This document shows positions 18,961-28,488 of a stretch of 64,000 nt of DNA, in pieces. Within the stretch, counting starts at the first letter, position 1, and every line of letters starts with the position of its first letter. A program made the translations under genes and the position numbers. Under the pieces are notes generated by a model. It was not told where the DNA came from. It searched no databases and saw nothing but the letters and a program-made list of their open reading frames with translations. The DNA comes from Pectinophora gossypiella (taxonomy: Eukaryota; Arthropoda; Insecta; Lepidoptera; Gelechiidae). The DNA is taken from assembly GCF_024362695.1 (NCBI RefSeq), contig NC_065408.1, positions 17,481,518 through 17,545,517 of the forward strand. Direction: 5' to 3'.

Positions 18961-19679
18961 TAGTAACAAATTCGTTACAAAAGTTGCAAATGATTCCGTA
19001 GTCAATAGCGTAGGCTAGTAGGAAATTCGTAACAAAAGTTATAAAATTCTATAGTCTCTAGTAGCAAATTTGTTACAAAAGTTGGAAGTGATTCCGTAGT
19101 CTTTAGGAGCAATGTTACAAAAATTGCAAATCATTCCGTAGTCTCTAGTAGCAAATTCGTAACAAAAGTTGGAAGTGATTCTATAGTAGCAAATTCGTAA
19201 CAAAAGTTGCAAATGATTCCGTAGTCTCTAGTAGCAAATTCGTAACAAAAGTTGGAAGTGATTCCGTAGTCTTTAGTAGCAAATTCGTTACAAAAGTTGC
19301 AAATCATTCCGTAGTCTCAAGTAGCAAATTTGTTACAAAAGTTGGAAGTGATTCCGTAATCTTTAGTAGCAAATTTGTTACAAAAGTTGCAAATCATTCC
19401 GTAGTCTCTAGTAGCAAATTTGTTACAAAAGTTGGAAGTGATTCCATAATCTTTAGTAGCAAATTTGTTACAAAAGTTGCAAATCATTTCGTAGTCTCTT
19501 AGTAGCAAATTCGTAAAAAAAGTTGTAAGAGACTCTACAGTCTCTAGTAGCAAATTCGTGACAAAAGTTGTAAGATATTTTATATGTAAAGTCTCTAGTA
19601 GCAAATTAGTAGGTAACAAAAGTTGGAAGTGATTCTAAAGTCTCTAATTAGTAGCAAATTCGTAACAAACGTTGGAAAT
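18961..19679. repeat. Minisatellite, about 16 units of roughly 45 bp
   Basis: The unit is GTAGCAAATTCGTTACAAAA then GTTGCAAATGATTCC and GTAGTCTCTA. Two alternating variants, GTTGCAAATCATTCC and GTTGGAAGTGATTCC, give a 90-bp higher order in 19140-19480. Because 45 is a multiple of three, the minus strand stays open over several units and repeats NFCNKFATKDYGITS. The PLE insertion at 19680 lies in its last unit. Confidence 0.9.
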
Positions 19680-19727
19680 TAAAACACATAATAACGGGTT
19701 CTTACCGCGTTTAAATGGGGATATGAG

Positions 19728-19775
19728 ACTCCCGATATTTCGACACTGTTGCAAGTGCCATGATCACGGGATGAC
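19728..19775 (-). ncRNA. Hammerhead-ribozyme-like motif in the PLE end
   Basis: On the minus strand, CCC + GTGATCA + T + GGCAC-loop-GTGTC + GAAA + TATC + GGGA. This fits a minimal hammerhead with stem I CCC/GGG, core, stem II, GAAA and a very short stem III. The core is GTGATCA rather than CTGATGA, so positions 3 and 8 are swapped from C-G to G-C. PLEs are known to carry hammerhead motifs. Whether this one folds or cleaves is untested, and the stem III is extremely small. Confidence 0.4.
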
Positions 19776-20433
19776 TGATGAGATTGGAGTGGAGTAGGTA
19801 GATCCATAATTTTCTACGGGCAGACATATCTGTCTTTGCCGCTTGTTTATGTTTGTGATATCGGAATGTTCGGAACCATCTGAACTCGCACCAAACTCAC
19901 TACGACAAACCGCACTCACTGTGTCCTCACGTTTTTTCACCACATTAGGCCGTTTCAAGCTTTTTACAACACCTATTACTGGATTCCACATGGTCGATAA
20001 TTTGAACCCGTCTTCCCTGTTGAAATTTTTATGTTTTCTGATTTCAATAGCCTCTTTTACGAGTCTGGGGATGTAATGACGTTCTGTCGATAATATTTGT
20101 GAATTGTTAAACTCGATCCAGTGGTTAGGGCCCGACTCCAGTACATGCTCAGCTATAGCAGATTTCTGCACGTCGTTTTTCTTCATGGCACTAATATGTT
20201 CTTTAATCCGGCAAGAAATAGACAGTTTTGTTTGTCCGATGTACGAACTACCACAACTACAGTCTATTTTGTATACGCCGGGGCTCTCAAACGGAAAACA
20301 GCCTTTCGGGGAACGTAGACTCTGTGCGATTTTCTTTGAAGGGGTAAATATAGTTTTTATTAAATATTTATTCAAAATATTTCCTATCTTATCAGTAACT
20401 CCCTTCAGATAATAACCACGTAAACTTAAAACA
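19764..20433 (-). CDS. PLE polyprotein C-terminus with GIY-YIG endonuclease
   Basis: About 222 codons are open from the truncation point to a TGA at 19764-19766. After the end of the reverse-transcriptase region (GYYLKGVTDKIGNILNKYLI) comes a GIY-YIG nuclease: GVYKIDC, then a CSCG pair and SSYIGQT about 10 residues on. It continues with RIKEH containing the expected Arg, a His in AIAEHVLESG, and the metal-binding Glu in VKEAIEIRKH. Penelope-like elements have RT followed by GIY-YIG and use the nuclease to nick their target. The first six codons of the longer frame starting at 20450 are flanking DNA. All domain signatures are intact, but the RT is missing, so this copy cannot move alone. The stop codon overlaps the hammerhead-like core motif described separately. 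Confidence 0.92.
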
Positions 20434-20446
20434 AAACGTTGGAAAT

Positions 20447-21340
20447 ACACAGCGCAGCGTGGTCGAACTTGTCCGTCATTGAAAAGGACTGTTTTTTACC
20501 CTACTCTTCATGTGCTCTGCACCATTGTTAGGACGATCCTAATTTCTCAAATGTAACCAGAATAAGTTGCCCAAAGATGCCGCATCAAATCCAATCACTT
20601 CACACGTCCTTACTCATACATATTCAAGGACAAAGTCCTGTTTTGGCGTACACTGTCGTCGGTTAGCGTCCCTCGCAGACTTAATATCCGAAATGTATAT
20701 TTGATGATGTCCTGAAGTGTAGGGGCTGTGTAAAAGGATTCTAAGGAGTGTTTAACGACGTTTTATATGCAGGGGATGTAGGGGAGGCGGCAACGGTGGT
20801 TTTTGTAAATATTGACCTTCAACAAGTTATTATCCCTGATGATTACGTTTGCATAAATAATTCTGATGTCCGTTTTCGTATAAGTACGTTGTTATTTAGC
20901 TGGGATTATCAGCAGCCTATCAATTTTGTCCACGGTCTTTTTTATCGATTATGACCGATATATGCCGTTTTGCCGATTGGTGCAATTCAGGTTTGATGGA
21001 TGTTTTTTGTATTATCGTTTTCCTTTAACCTATTGTTTCAATGGTTTTTCTGCAACTTACTTTCTTTTTTACTATTACTTACTTTTATTTTTAACTTGTC
21101 CACGGGAGTGGGTAAAGAAAAACATAGAATTAAGTTTTTGATCTATTCCAGGCGGTGTCGCCTAAATGTCAACTTTCTTTTGTTGTTGATGTTTCATCTA
21201 CTGAACATCACAAAATTTCCTAATATCTCTCTATTAGTGAATTTAAATGGTTAGGTAGACATATACAAATAAAGAAGTTATGTACTTTTTTAGATGAACA
21301 TCTTCTTTTGTTTGTGGGTAAGGAATTTCGGAGAAATATT
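20447..21340. other. No gene seen
   Basis: The frames at 20748-20954, 20926-21141 and 21000-21254 overlap and are rich in Phe/Leu/Tyr from T-rich DNA. None shows a domain. Confidence 0.35.
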
Positions 21341-21349
21341 TTCTTGTTC

Positions 21350-21535
21350 GCAGGGACTGGTAACCTGGAACCCTGACAGATGGGCAGCAGTTTGGTACCA
21401 TTCAGAGGCAGGAGTCCTATAAGCACTTTGGACATACGACTACTCTGGGCGCCAGCCCACTCGCGTCAGATAGAGTACTGCGGGGCGGAACGCAAGAGGA
21501 AAACTACTGCCACTATTCTTCTCCCTAAAAGTAAG
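21350..21535 (+). mobile_element. Probable LINE 3' untranslated fragment
   Basis: GCGTCAGATAGAGTACTGCG, GGGCGGAACGCAAGAGGAAA and ACTACTGCCACTATTCTTCT resemble the ends I associate with lepidopteran LINEs ('...GAGGAAAACCACTGCCCTATT...'). There is no frame to confirm this. Confidence 0.4.
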
Positions 21536-21884
21536 TAACAGACTACGCTACACCAGTCAAGAGTGTGGCTGTTAAATTACTGTGGTGGTGATTTCTTATT
21601 ACATACTTTTTAGAGGCGCGGACTTTTCCGTAGTCGTGTTTTAGTTTTTAAACTTTATTTTTATTATTATCTATACAGGCCTTATTTGGCACAACCTCCG
21701 TTTGTGTCTTCAAACAGCGATAATAACAGTCATTGTTAGCGTAACTTGCATGTGAATTGCGATGGGGATTAGATAAGTTAACTGACGGTGATAGACGTGT
21801 GGAATGTGGTCACTTAACGTACTTAGAGAGCTCACTTCAACTTCCTAGATTGTTCTCCCTCGAGTGAAGTGAGTAGTTGTCTAG

Positions 21885-22466
21885 GTCAAAGAGTAAATTG
21901 TGATTCTAATTAGCAAAATTAAAAACAGAGTCTGACACACACAGGTGACAAAAAACGTTTTCTTTTTCTATTTGACATGTTTATGAATTTTAATAATGAA
22001 AACTTCTATGCTGTTCTGGGAGCAAATAAAAAAGATAGGAACACGTTCAGCTGCTGTGTTTCCCGGGCATGTCGTAAAAACCGACAGAGGGATTGTGTCA
22101 TCTAACATGATGGACTAATGTTATGGGCGATAGGCTGATCCCTTATCACCATAAAGTTCATCATATCCAGCTTACGATATCGTATCAACAGTGGCTGCAA
22201 GTTGTCTTTGATTACTTGTGGCTCTGCCCACCCCAATAGGGATTACGGGCGTGAGTTTATGTATGTAATAATGAAAAATGGAATAAGTGCGTTTTTGTCA
22301 CATTTTCTATGACGTCACAGGTTGCTTTTCCATAGAAATTCCACTGTAATTTTCACTGTCCACAGTAATTTCGGGTTTTGACTTTTAGTAAAAAGTACCT
22401 GATTTGACTAGTTCGAAACTACCCAATTATCGGCTTCAGTATTCAGTACGGCGTCACTAACACCGT
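21885..22466 (-). mobile_element. FB2a MITE, split by retroposon M, at the left duplication border
   Basis: It reads GTCAAAGAGTAAATTGTGAT...ATGACGTCACAGGTTGC...GACTTTTAGTAAAAAGTACC...CAATTATCGGCTTCAGTATT and ends GTCACTAACACCGTG. The terminal GTCACTAACACC matches FB1 ends, so FB1 and FB2a share terminal repeats. The duplicated segment starts inside this terminus (22456). Confidence 0.75.
22003..22264 (+). mobile_element. Retroposon M with (TATG)n tail
   Basis: TAATAATGAAAA is duplicated at 21991-22002 and 22265-22276. The body ends GGCTCTGCCCACCCCAATAG then GGATTACGGGCGTGAG and TTTATGTATG. A shorter copy is at 27935-28032. Confidence 0.88.
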
Positions 22467-23102
22467 GCATATATAGACTAGGGGATTTAAGGACTTGTGT
22501 GCTTTACATTAGACGATCGATTCTTTTTGTCTCTGTCCATGAGGTACGCTTTTGTTGAACGTTGGCAAATACCAATAGTAGTCTCCGGTTTTTCCTAAAT
22601 CGTCCTTCCACCTCACTTGGCGCTAGTCAGCCTGTACCTAACGTAATTCCAAAGAAGAAAAGTGACTGTAGAATAGGTATTGTCAGCGAATCACACGAGC
22701 AGAAGTTAGACAAATAATAATAATTCAAGGGAAATTCACGTTTACCTGGCTCGAGACACGTGACAATTCTCTTTGTACAATCTCTAAGTTTCCCCGAAAT
22801 CTTCAAAGGTAAGACTTTGGTGGTACAAGGAAATTGGAACTTCGGTGATTATACAAATCTGAGTACATAAATAATTTCACGCTCTTATTTCTTAACGGGG
22901 TGGGCAGAATAATGAACTACATGCAGCCACTTTTGACATGATGGTGTCGATCAGAGGCGTGCACAGGTTTTGGGGGCAGAATAAATTTTAACAAATAATT
23001 TCACTCGATTTTGTGGTATTTTTTGCACATTATTACGAGTTAATTCTATGCTAGTATTCACAAATAATACGTACACAAGTAAGAACCCTAATTAGTATGA
23101 AT

Positions 23103-23275
23103 TCGTAGGTCAAAGATAAAGTATAAAATTCTGATTACTAAATAGAGACACATCAAAAAAAGTTTTCTTTTTTCTATAAATGTAATAATTAGTGCGACTT
23201 TTCGTCACTTTCAAATACAAATTCTATAGTCATTTCGTGTTTTGACGTTAGTAAAAAGTTACTAGGGGAGGATAA
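23103..23275 (-). mobile_element. FB2a remnant
   Basis: GTCAAAGATAAAGTATAAAA...TTCGTGTTTTGACGTTAGTA is the reverse of FB2a. The remnant is shortened further in copy 2 (38965-39096). Confidence 0.6.
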
Positions 23276-23739
23276 TTCCTCCAAACTTCGGCGGCTTGAA
23301 AACGATTCAGGACAAAACATAGTTCAGCGTTGGTACCGAGTACCGGGGAATTTACGTTGTTCATTGCTAATTCGAAAGGGGTCTACCCTATTCACTATGA
23401 CGGTAACGCAACTGTCCGTTTAACGATACACTCAAAACCTCATGTGCGGTGTCATGTCAGTTTGAGGCCGAGATACGTCATTTTCAACAGCCATTTTGGA
23501 AATGACGTCAGCTCTTAGATAGTTGATGGCATAAGTTTCTGAGGTATCTTGAGGTAAGCGTAGCTGAGTTATATTCTCCAATCGGGAACGTTGACCTTTT
23601 ACCAGAAACCTGACTGGCATTTTCAATATATTTATTATAAAAAAGACAACTTTCTAACTTTACAAAAGACGAAATTGCGTACAATTATAAAAAAAAGTCC
23701 GTTAGCGTCTGACAGTAAGAAAAACAATATTTTTTCTTT

Positions 23740-23905
23740 ATTTCTGCCCACGATTAATTAGCTTGGTTAATTTCATTAATGACTCCATTGTTCCAAGCTC
23801 GGGCTTATTTGATTTGTGATGAATTTCATTCGCTTAAAAGTCACCGTCGTAGAAAAATAGGGACGGTTTTGTGGATTCCGTCTTTGGAACGTTACAATTT
23901 CGTTT
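23740..23905. other. ATTA-rich stretch, candidate regulatory DNA
   Basis: It contains GATTAATTAGCTTGGTTAAT and TTTCATTAATGAC, words that resemble homeodomain sites. It is almost unchanged in copy 2 (39540-39705). Function is not shown. Confidence 0.25.
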
Positions 23906-23907
23906 TA

Positions 23908-24117
23908 AACATACATACATACATAAACTCACGCCTATTTCCCACCGGGGTAAGCAGAGACTATAGAATTCCATTTGCTTCGATCCTGACACACTTCTCT
24001 TGCCTCCTCCACACTCATCAATCGCTTCATACACGCACGCCGGTTCAGAGTAGATCGTATTGAACCTTTTCTAAGGACATCTCCAATTTGATCATCGTAA
24101 GTCCGTTCGTTCGTTTT
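23908..24117 (-). mobile_element. LINE 3' fragment with (CATA)n tail
   Basis: It is oriented minus and ends in CATACATACATAC at 23908-23922 (plus sense). It contains the reverse-transcriptase C-terminus below. The twin is at 39707-39908. Confidence 0.75.
23935..24114 (-). pseudogene. LINE reverse transcriptase C-terminus
   Basis: The frame reads NERTYDDQIGDVLRKGSIRS, then TLNRRACMKRLMSVEEAREV and CQDRSKWNSIVSAYPGGK before TAG at 23935-23937. The closing 'EEAREVCQDRSKW..(I/V)VSAYP' resembles the end of lepidopteran LINE polyproteins, comparable with 'AAQDRSSWRSL' in the LINE at 1-114 but clearly a different family. About 60 codons remain, without the RT core. The longer frame to 24165 includes non-element DNA upstream, so the Met there is not a start. 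Copies of its 3' untranslated tail alone occur at 506-603, 35425-35490 and 53803-53860. Confidence 0.7.
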
Positions 24118-24162
24118 AAAATTACTCTTAATTTTAATTAAGTTGCACGCGGATTTTATATG

Positions 24163-24465
24163 CAAGGTGTTAGTGACACCGTAACGAATACTGAAGTGGA
24201 TAATTGAGTAGTTTCCAACTAGTCAAATCAGGTACTTTTTACTAAACGTCAAACCCCGAAATTACTGTGGAATTTCTATGGAAGAACAACCTGTGACGTC
24301 GTAGAAAAACAAAATGACGCACGTATTACATTTTTCGTTACTTATTAAAATTCATAAATATATTAAATAGAAAAAAGAAAACGTTTTTTGTCACCTTTAG
24401 ATCTGTTTTTATTTTGTAATTGGAATCACAATTTATCTTTGACTAAGGAAACTACTCAATTATAA
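24163..24465 (+). mobile_element. FB2a MITE with FB1-like end
   Basis: CAAGGTGTTAGTGACACCGT then AACGAATACTGAAG is an FB1-type end, followed by the FB2a body GTAGTTTCCAACTAGTCAAA...TGACGTCGTAGAAAAAC. The right end is short. Confidence 0.75.
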
Positions 24466-24544
24466 ACGGGATAAGGATTGTGAATCAGGAAATTAATGTT
24501 GTAAGTACGTATGTTTCTTTTGTAAATAAAATAATATAAGTAGC

Positions 24545-24790
24545 TATACCTAGGCGCTAGCCTCGGGTCAGGGTCATCTGAGAGGATAATATTTAAAAGA
24601 ATTAATCGACTCTAGAGGGTCGATAGCGATAAGCGCTGTATTAGGGAAATTATCGACCTCACCGGCAGGGTCTGTATCGGGATTCTGAGATGTTCGTTGT
24701 CGCGAGCTGGTTGGCCACCTCTAGGGCCAGAGTAATCGGGTTGTCGGGATCGTATATCACGTCCTTCGGGCAGTAGCTATACAATAGTAG
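24545..24790 (-). mobile_element. Retro-B middle fragment
   Basis: It covers the coding end in reverse (CTCTAGAGGGTCGATAGCGA...GTATATCACGTCCTTCGGGC) but lacks the 3' untranslated end and poly(A). The twin is at 40250-40465. Confidence 0.65.
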
Positions 24791-25119
24791 GTATTCAGCA
24801 TGAAAAATGCTCCTATCATTCACACGAAAGGTCCTATTGTGAAAAATTATGACGTGAATCTGTAGCGCGGCGGAACATGGCCGTTTTGTTGCTAATACCT
24901 CCCTTTATTTGACACGCCATATTTCAAAATGATACCTGTTTTGTACGTGCTGGGTAAAAAATGCTTTATTTTGAATATTCTGCCTAGCTTGTAGACGTAT
25001 TAGACTCGACTAAAAATGTAGACCAAATGTTAAATGCTAATACCATTTTTATTGCGAATAAATGATTATAAATTATGAGGACAATTACCTGTTATATACA
25101 TGTGTGTGTTGTGTAAGAC

Positions 25120-25375
25120 ATGACATCCACGAGTTACTGAATACTCTTATCGAAAATGCTAGACTAGAAAAACAAGCTTAGGAATACTAGACTTGTGGTG
25201 AGTGAGGCCCTTTTGTCTCAGGACGTCCACCACCACCTTATGATCATTTCGACGAACATCCTCTATGTTTTTTTGTAATTGTTTTGTGAAATTGTTAAGT
25301 GCTGTTATTGTCTTGTTTTTGTGTGTGGCGTCCTTTTATAATAAACAATTTCTATTCTATTCTAAAATCTTAACT
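25120..25375 (+). mobile_element. Repeat L
   Basis: GTGAGTGAGGCCCTTTTGTC...ACCTTATGATCATTTCGACG...GTAATTGTTTTGTGAAATTG and the end AATAAACAATTTCTATTCTA. The twin is at 40810-41060, and a reverse copy is at 17120-17510. Confidence 0.5.
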
Positions 25376-25439
25376 TAATTTCTCCTATAAATATATGCGT
25401 AAAAGCAACGTTATTTTACACTGAATTTACCTTACAATT

Positions 25440-25600
25440 CGGATTTTACTCTCGGAGCGGTCCTCAATCATCGTGAAGGCAAAATAATTCGGAATCCGGA
25501 TCCGCCATTCCCAGCCGGAGCGATCCGTCCCCGGACAATACAAAATGTCGCGGTTTATTATTTTTATCCGGTAAATTTTACGTGTAAATGTTTTAAGGAA
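25440..25600. other. GC-richer stretch, possible conserved non-coding DNA
   Basis: TCGGAATCCGGATCCGCCAT, CCCAGCCGGAGCGATCCGTC and following have no repeat match other than the duplicate at 41115-41285, which is almost identical. Confidence 0.3.
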
Positions 25601-25689
25601 AGCGGTCTATGGATGGTACGATTGCTACGTTTTGTCGTCTGGTTAATCGTCAGCCAAGCTTAGGCCTTATTTGGTCAGGTTATGTTTTC

Positions 25690-25856
25690 ACTAACACAGT
25701 TGGCTAGACCATTATAGACGGCGATACGGCTCACCACTTACCACATTAGTCTAACAGAAAGCTCGGTGAGGTGCGGGTACTTAGTTCATCTTGCGATGGA
25801 TGTACCTCTGACTACCCCAACTGAAATTGAGATATAGTCGTGAGTTTATGTATGTA
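25690..25856 (+). mobile_element. Retroposon E 3' end
   Basis: AGAAAGCTCGGTGAGGTGCG...TACCTCTGACTACCCCAACT...ATAGTCGTGAGTTTATGTATG. Reverse copies are at 32325-32430 and 49215-49315, and another plus copy is at 55150-55275. Copy 2 lacks the last 27 bp. Confidence 0.55.
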
Positions 25857-25976
25857 AAGGCCGTTTGAGTCGTTTCGATTCACGCACTTTATACTAAACT
25901 ATTTTTACCTATCGACCTAATGCCATCGAACTAATCGATCTCACGAATCGACTCCTTAAAAATAGTACGTATACTA

Positions 25977-26152
25977 GGTTCAAAATTCTGATTACTAAAT
26001 AAAGACAGATCAGAAAACTAACGAAAAACCTATTCTATTTTCTATTTAACTTATTTATGAATTTTAATCGAGAAAAACGTAGATAAAAATTTCGACATTT
26101 AGGTAAAAAAGTAACTGATTTGACTGTTGAAAAACTAGCCTATTGTCGTACA
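25977..26152 (-). mobile_element. FB2a remnant
   Basis: AGGTTCAAAATTCTGATTAC...GACTGTTGAAAAACTAGCC. It preserves the empty site of the insertion at 41887-42292. Confidence 0.65.
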
Positions 26153-26404
26153 TAAATTAGGAAAAAAAGTATCAGAACAGTAGTACCGTGCATGTCCCGC
26201 TATCGATACAGACATCCCCCGGGACAGGACACGGGACAAATAAACTTTAAATGATATAGTGATCGTTTAATTGGATATTAATGCTTTCCGTAATTGAAGC
26301 CGAGTGATTCACTGCTTTGTATGAATAAAACATGTAATAGGTTATATTTGACTAAGTACAGGTATTTTTGCAGAAGTGACTGTATGTGTGGCGCTGAACG
26401 CTCA

Positions 26405-26520
26405 TATGATTGAAAATTAAAGTAATACCGAGTGAGGGGGTGAGGTAAACCTAGCTAAGCCGTTGGTGGGGAGCGGAGAATTGCCGGTCTATACGTAGTG
26501 TTATTCCTTATTCTATGGCT
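26405..26520 (+). repeat. Repeat J
   Basis: GAGTGAGGGGGTGAGGTAAA then CCTAGCTAAGCCGTTGG matches 10153-10375 and 42600-42690. Confidence 0.6.
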
Positions 26521-26627
26521 GTTCATTACAGAGTAACACAAGCGCTTGTTGTGGTTGCGCGATACCAAAAACCGAAAGCGGAAAGTTTTATAATACGAAC
26601 ATGATTGCTTCGTAAAATATGCTCATT

Positions 26628-26950
26628 TAACTACCTCCGTGATCCAGGTGGTTGAGTGCTGGGCTCACCATTTGGAGATCCCGGGTTCGATTCCCGGTGG
26701 ACATATCACAAAAACTACTTTGTGGTCCCTACTTTGGTTAGGACATTACTGGCTGATCACCAGATTGTAAGAAAGTAAGACGATCCGTGCTTCGGAAGGA
26801 ACGTTAAGCCGTTGGTCCCGGTTACTACTTGATGTATGTACTTAAATAGTCCGTTACATGATCCATGTCAGGCCCTTTGGCGGCTCAATAGTAAACCCTG
26901 ACACCAAGGTCATTACCTAGAACCTATGGACCTTGGTGTCAGGGTTTCTT
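26628..26950 (+). mobile_element. SINE-B with a new inverted repeat at its tail
   Basis: Head GATCCAGGTGGTTGAGTGCT, box B GGGTTCGATTCCCGG, core CGTGCTTCGGAAGGAACGTT. At the tail, instead of the usual end, there are 19-bp perfect arms at 26893-26911 and 26929-26947 (AAACCCTGACACCAAGGTC and complement). Twin at 43010-43316. Confidence 0.8.
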
Positions 26951-27577
26951 AAAAAGTCAGGGTTTTTTAAAAAGGCGGGAAAACTTTCCCGTTCGAAAAA
27001 GAAGAAACCAAAATAAAAACAAATGAAATAATATGCCAGCTCCAATTAAAGTAATAAAGTCGTGACACAGATTCACGACATTATTCCATCTGTTATTAAA
27101 TTAAATTATAAAATATAATAATAATTAAATTATAAAATAAACATCACGAACCCTAACAATTCCTTATTTCATGCCGCAACCTATGCGTTTCTTTACATCT
27201 ACAAATCCAGTCAATGTAGATCGAATATTGACATTTATATGCACTTACTTTTATATGCGCAAATGTCAATTGCAATATTGCTTTCTTAGATGAATTGCTT
27301 CGATGTGGCCATTTTAAACCCCCCAGATCTTATATTTTCCTCAACTACCCATAAAACAGCATCAACATCGCTCATTCCACTAACTAAAACTCACCTATTT
27401 GTTTCTTAAAGAAAAACTTCTGTATTCTACGAAACTTAATCAAAAGTTTGCCAGTAAATGAGGTTATCCGTTACTAATAGCTGCCAAACCCGGATTATGG
27501 GTTTGATAGTACAACTTCGTTAAACCGATGCTATCTTTAGGACCTTCGTAGCAAAACGTTGAAAATGGTAGGATTTA

Positions 27578-27636
27578 GATGGTCTTCTTCTTCTCTCGTG
27601 TGGGTTGTGAGGTGAAGTACTAACCTCATCAACCCA
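27578..27636 (-). mobile_element. SINE-B tail fragment
   Basis: TCTTCTTCTTCTCTCGTGTG then GGTTGTGAGGTGAAG is the last 60 bp of SINE-B. Twin at 43940-43998. Confidence 0.65.
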
Positions 27637-27934
27637 ACTCATCTTTCTTTTAACACTACTCAACAAGAAATAACTCCTTTTCAAATGGATGTGTCCAGTC
27701 GTTGAGGTAGACAAAGGTAGATAGACAAAGAGTTATTATTACATAATGCTGCAATAAAGGAGATGATCTGAAGTAGGTCATCAGCGAGCAATTTATTCAG
27801 AGGCTGAATAAAGATCGCCCCTTTGCCGCCTCGGGCGATCACTCGACAATGCTACGGAATTACTCGCGTTTCTGCCATTGTCGTTGGAAATATTTCCAAT
27901 AATTGTTATTGTATTTTATTTAATTATTTTTTTT

Positions 27935-28032
27935 TTTGTATCAACAGTGGCTGCAAGTTGTCTTTGATTACTTGTGGCTCTGCCACCCCCATTAGGAATT
28001 ACGGGCGTGAGTTTATGTATGTATGTATGTAT
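27935..28032 (+). mobile_element. Retroposon M 3' fragment (copy 1 only)
   Basis: GTATCAACAGTGGCTGCAAG...CGGGCGTGAGTTTATGTATG with an extended (TATG)n tail. Copy 2 has only CATTGTTATTTTTTTTG at this place (about 44287-44303). Confidence 0.75.
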
Positions 28033-28124
28033 TTTTTTTTTGTTAAATAGTCTTCTATGTTCTTTTAAAGCTGATGAAATGACAACTACGCTTTTAGGAA
28101 CAACCTAACACGATAATTAAAACA

Positions 28125-28445
28125 AAAAATAATTGGTTTTTACCGCGTTTAAATTAGGGATTTATTTATTTATAAAAAAGGTACACCAACAGCTTATATA
28201 ATAAAACATTAAATAAAATAAAAGTTACATCAGGAATTAGACTGTTACATAAGCCAATTATAGGTTGCACACAACATTTAGGGATATGTGACTCCCGATA
28301 TTTCGGTACTGTTGCAAGTGTCATGATCACGGGATGACTGATGAGATCGGAGTGGTTCATATCCCTGATTTAAACGCGGTAAGATCCCGTTATTATGTGT
28401 TTTAAATATGATAATAACCGCGTAAACCTAAAATAATGTGTAACC
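28125..28445 (-). mobile_element. PLE end, no coding region
   Basis: On the minus strand it runs from TTTTAGGTTTACGCGGTTAT through ACATAATAACGGGATCTTAC and the hammerhead-like stretch (28303-28350) to AATTTAAACGCGGTAAAAAC. The stem II bases of the hammerhead-like motif are partly unpaired here. Twin at 44395-44700. Confidence 0.75.
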
Positions 28446-28452
28446 TAACACG

Positions 28453-28455
<3 letters not shown>

Positions 28456-28485
<30 letters not shown>
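28456..28485. repeat. (CA)n microsatellite
   Basis: About 15 CA units. The twin at 44715-44742 is shorter. Confidence 0.95.

Positions 28486-28488
<3 letters not shown>

Larger units (their letters stand above)
19680..20433 (-). mobile_element. Penelope-like element (PLE), 5'-truncated
   Basis: AAACGTTGGAAAT is duplicated at 19667-19679 and 20434-20446, giving exact borders for a 754-bp insertion. It carries the end of the ORF and the 3' terminal region (CACATAATAACGGGTTCTTA then CCGCGTTTAAATGGGG in plus sense). Further PLE end fragments are at 15515-15598, 28125-28445, 44395-44700 and 55280-55525. Confidence 0.9.

Noticed and set aside
18961..19679. CRISPR array
   Set aside because: The units are contiguous and of one sequence with point differences, without unique spacers. 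The genome is eukaryotic.
19773..19780. Plus-strand CTGATGAG as a hammerhead core
   Set aside because: No GAAA follows at a workable distance after a stem II, and the PLE is on the minus strand. The minus-strand motif is the better candidate.
20748..21254. Overlapping Phe/Leu-rich frames as exons
   Set aside because: Composition follows T-rich DNA and there is no paired splice signal or domain.
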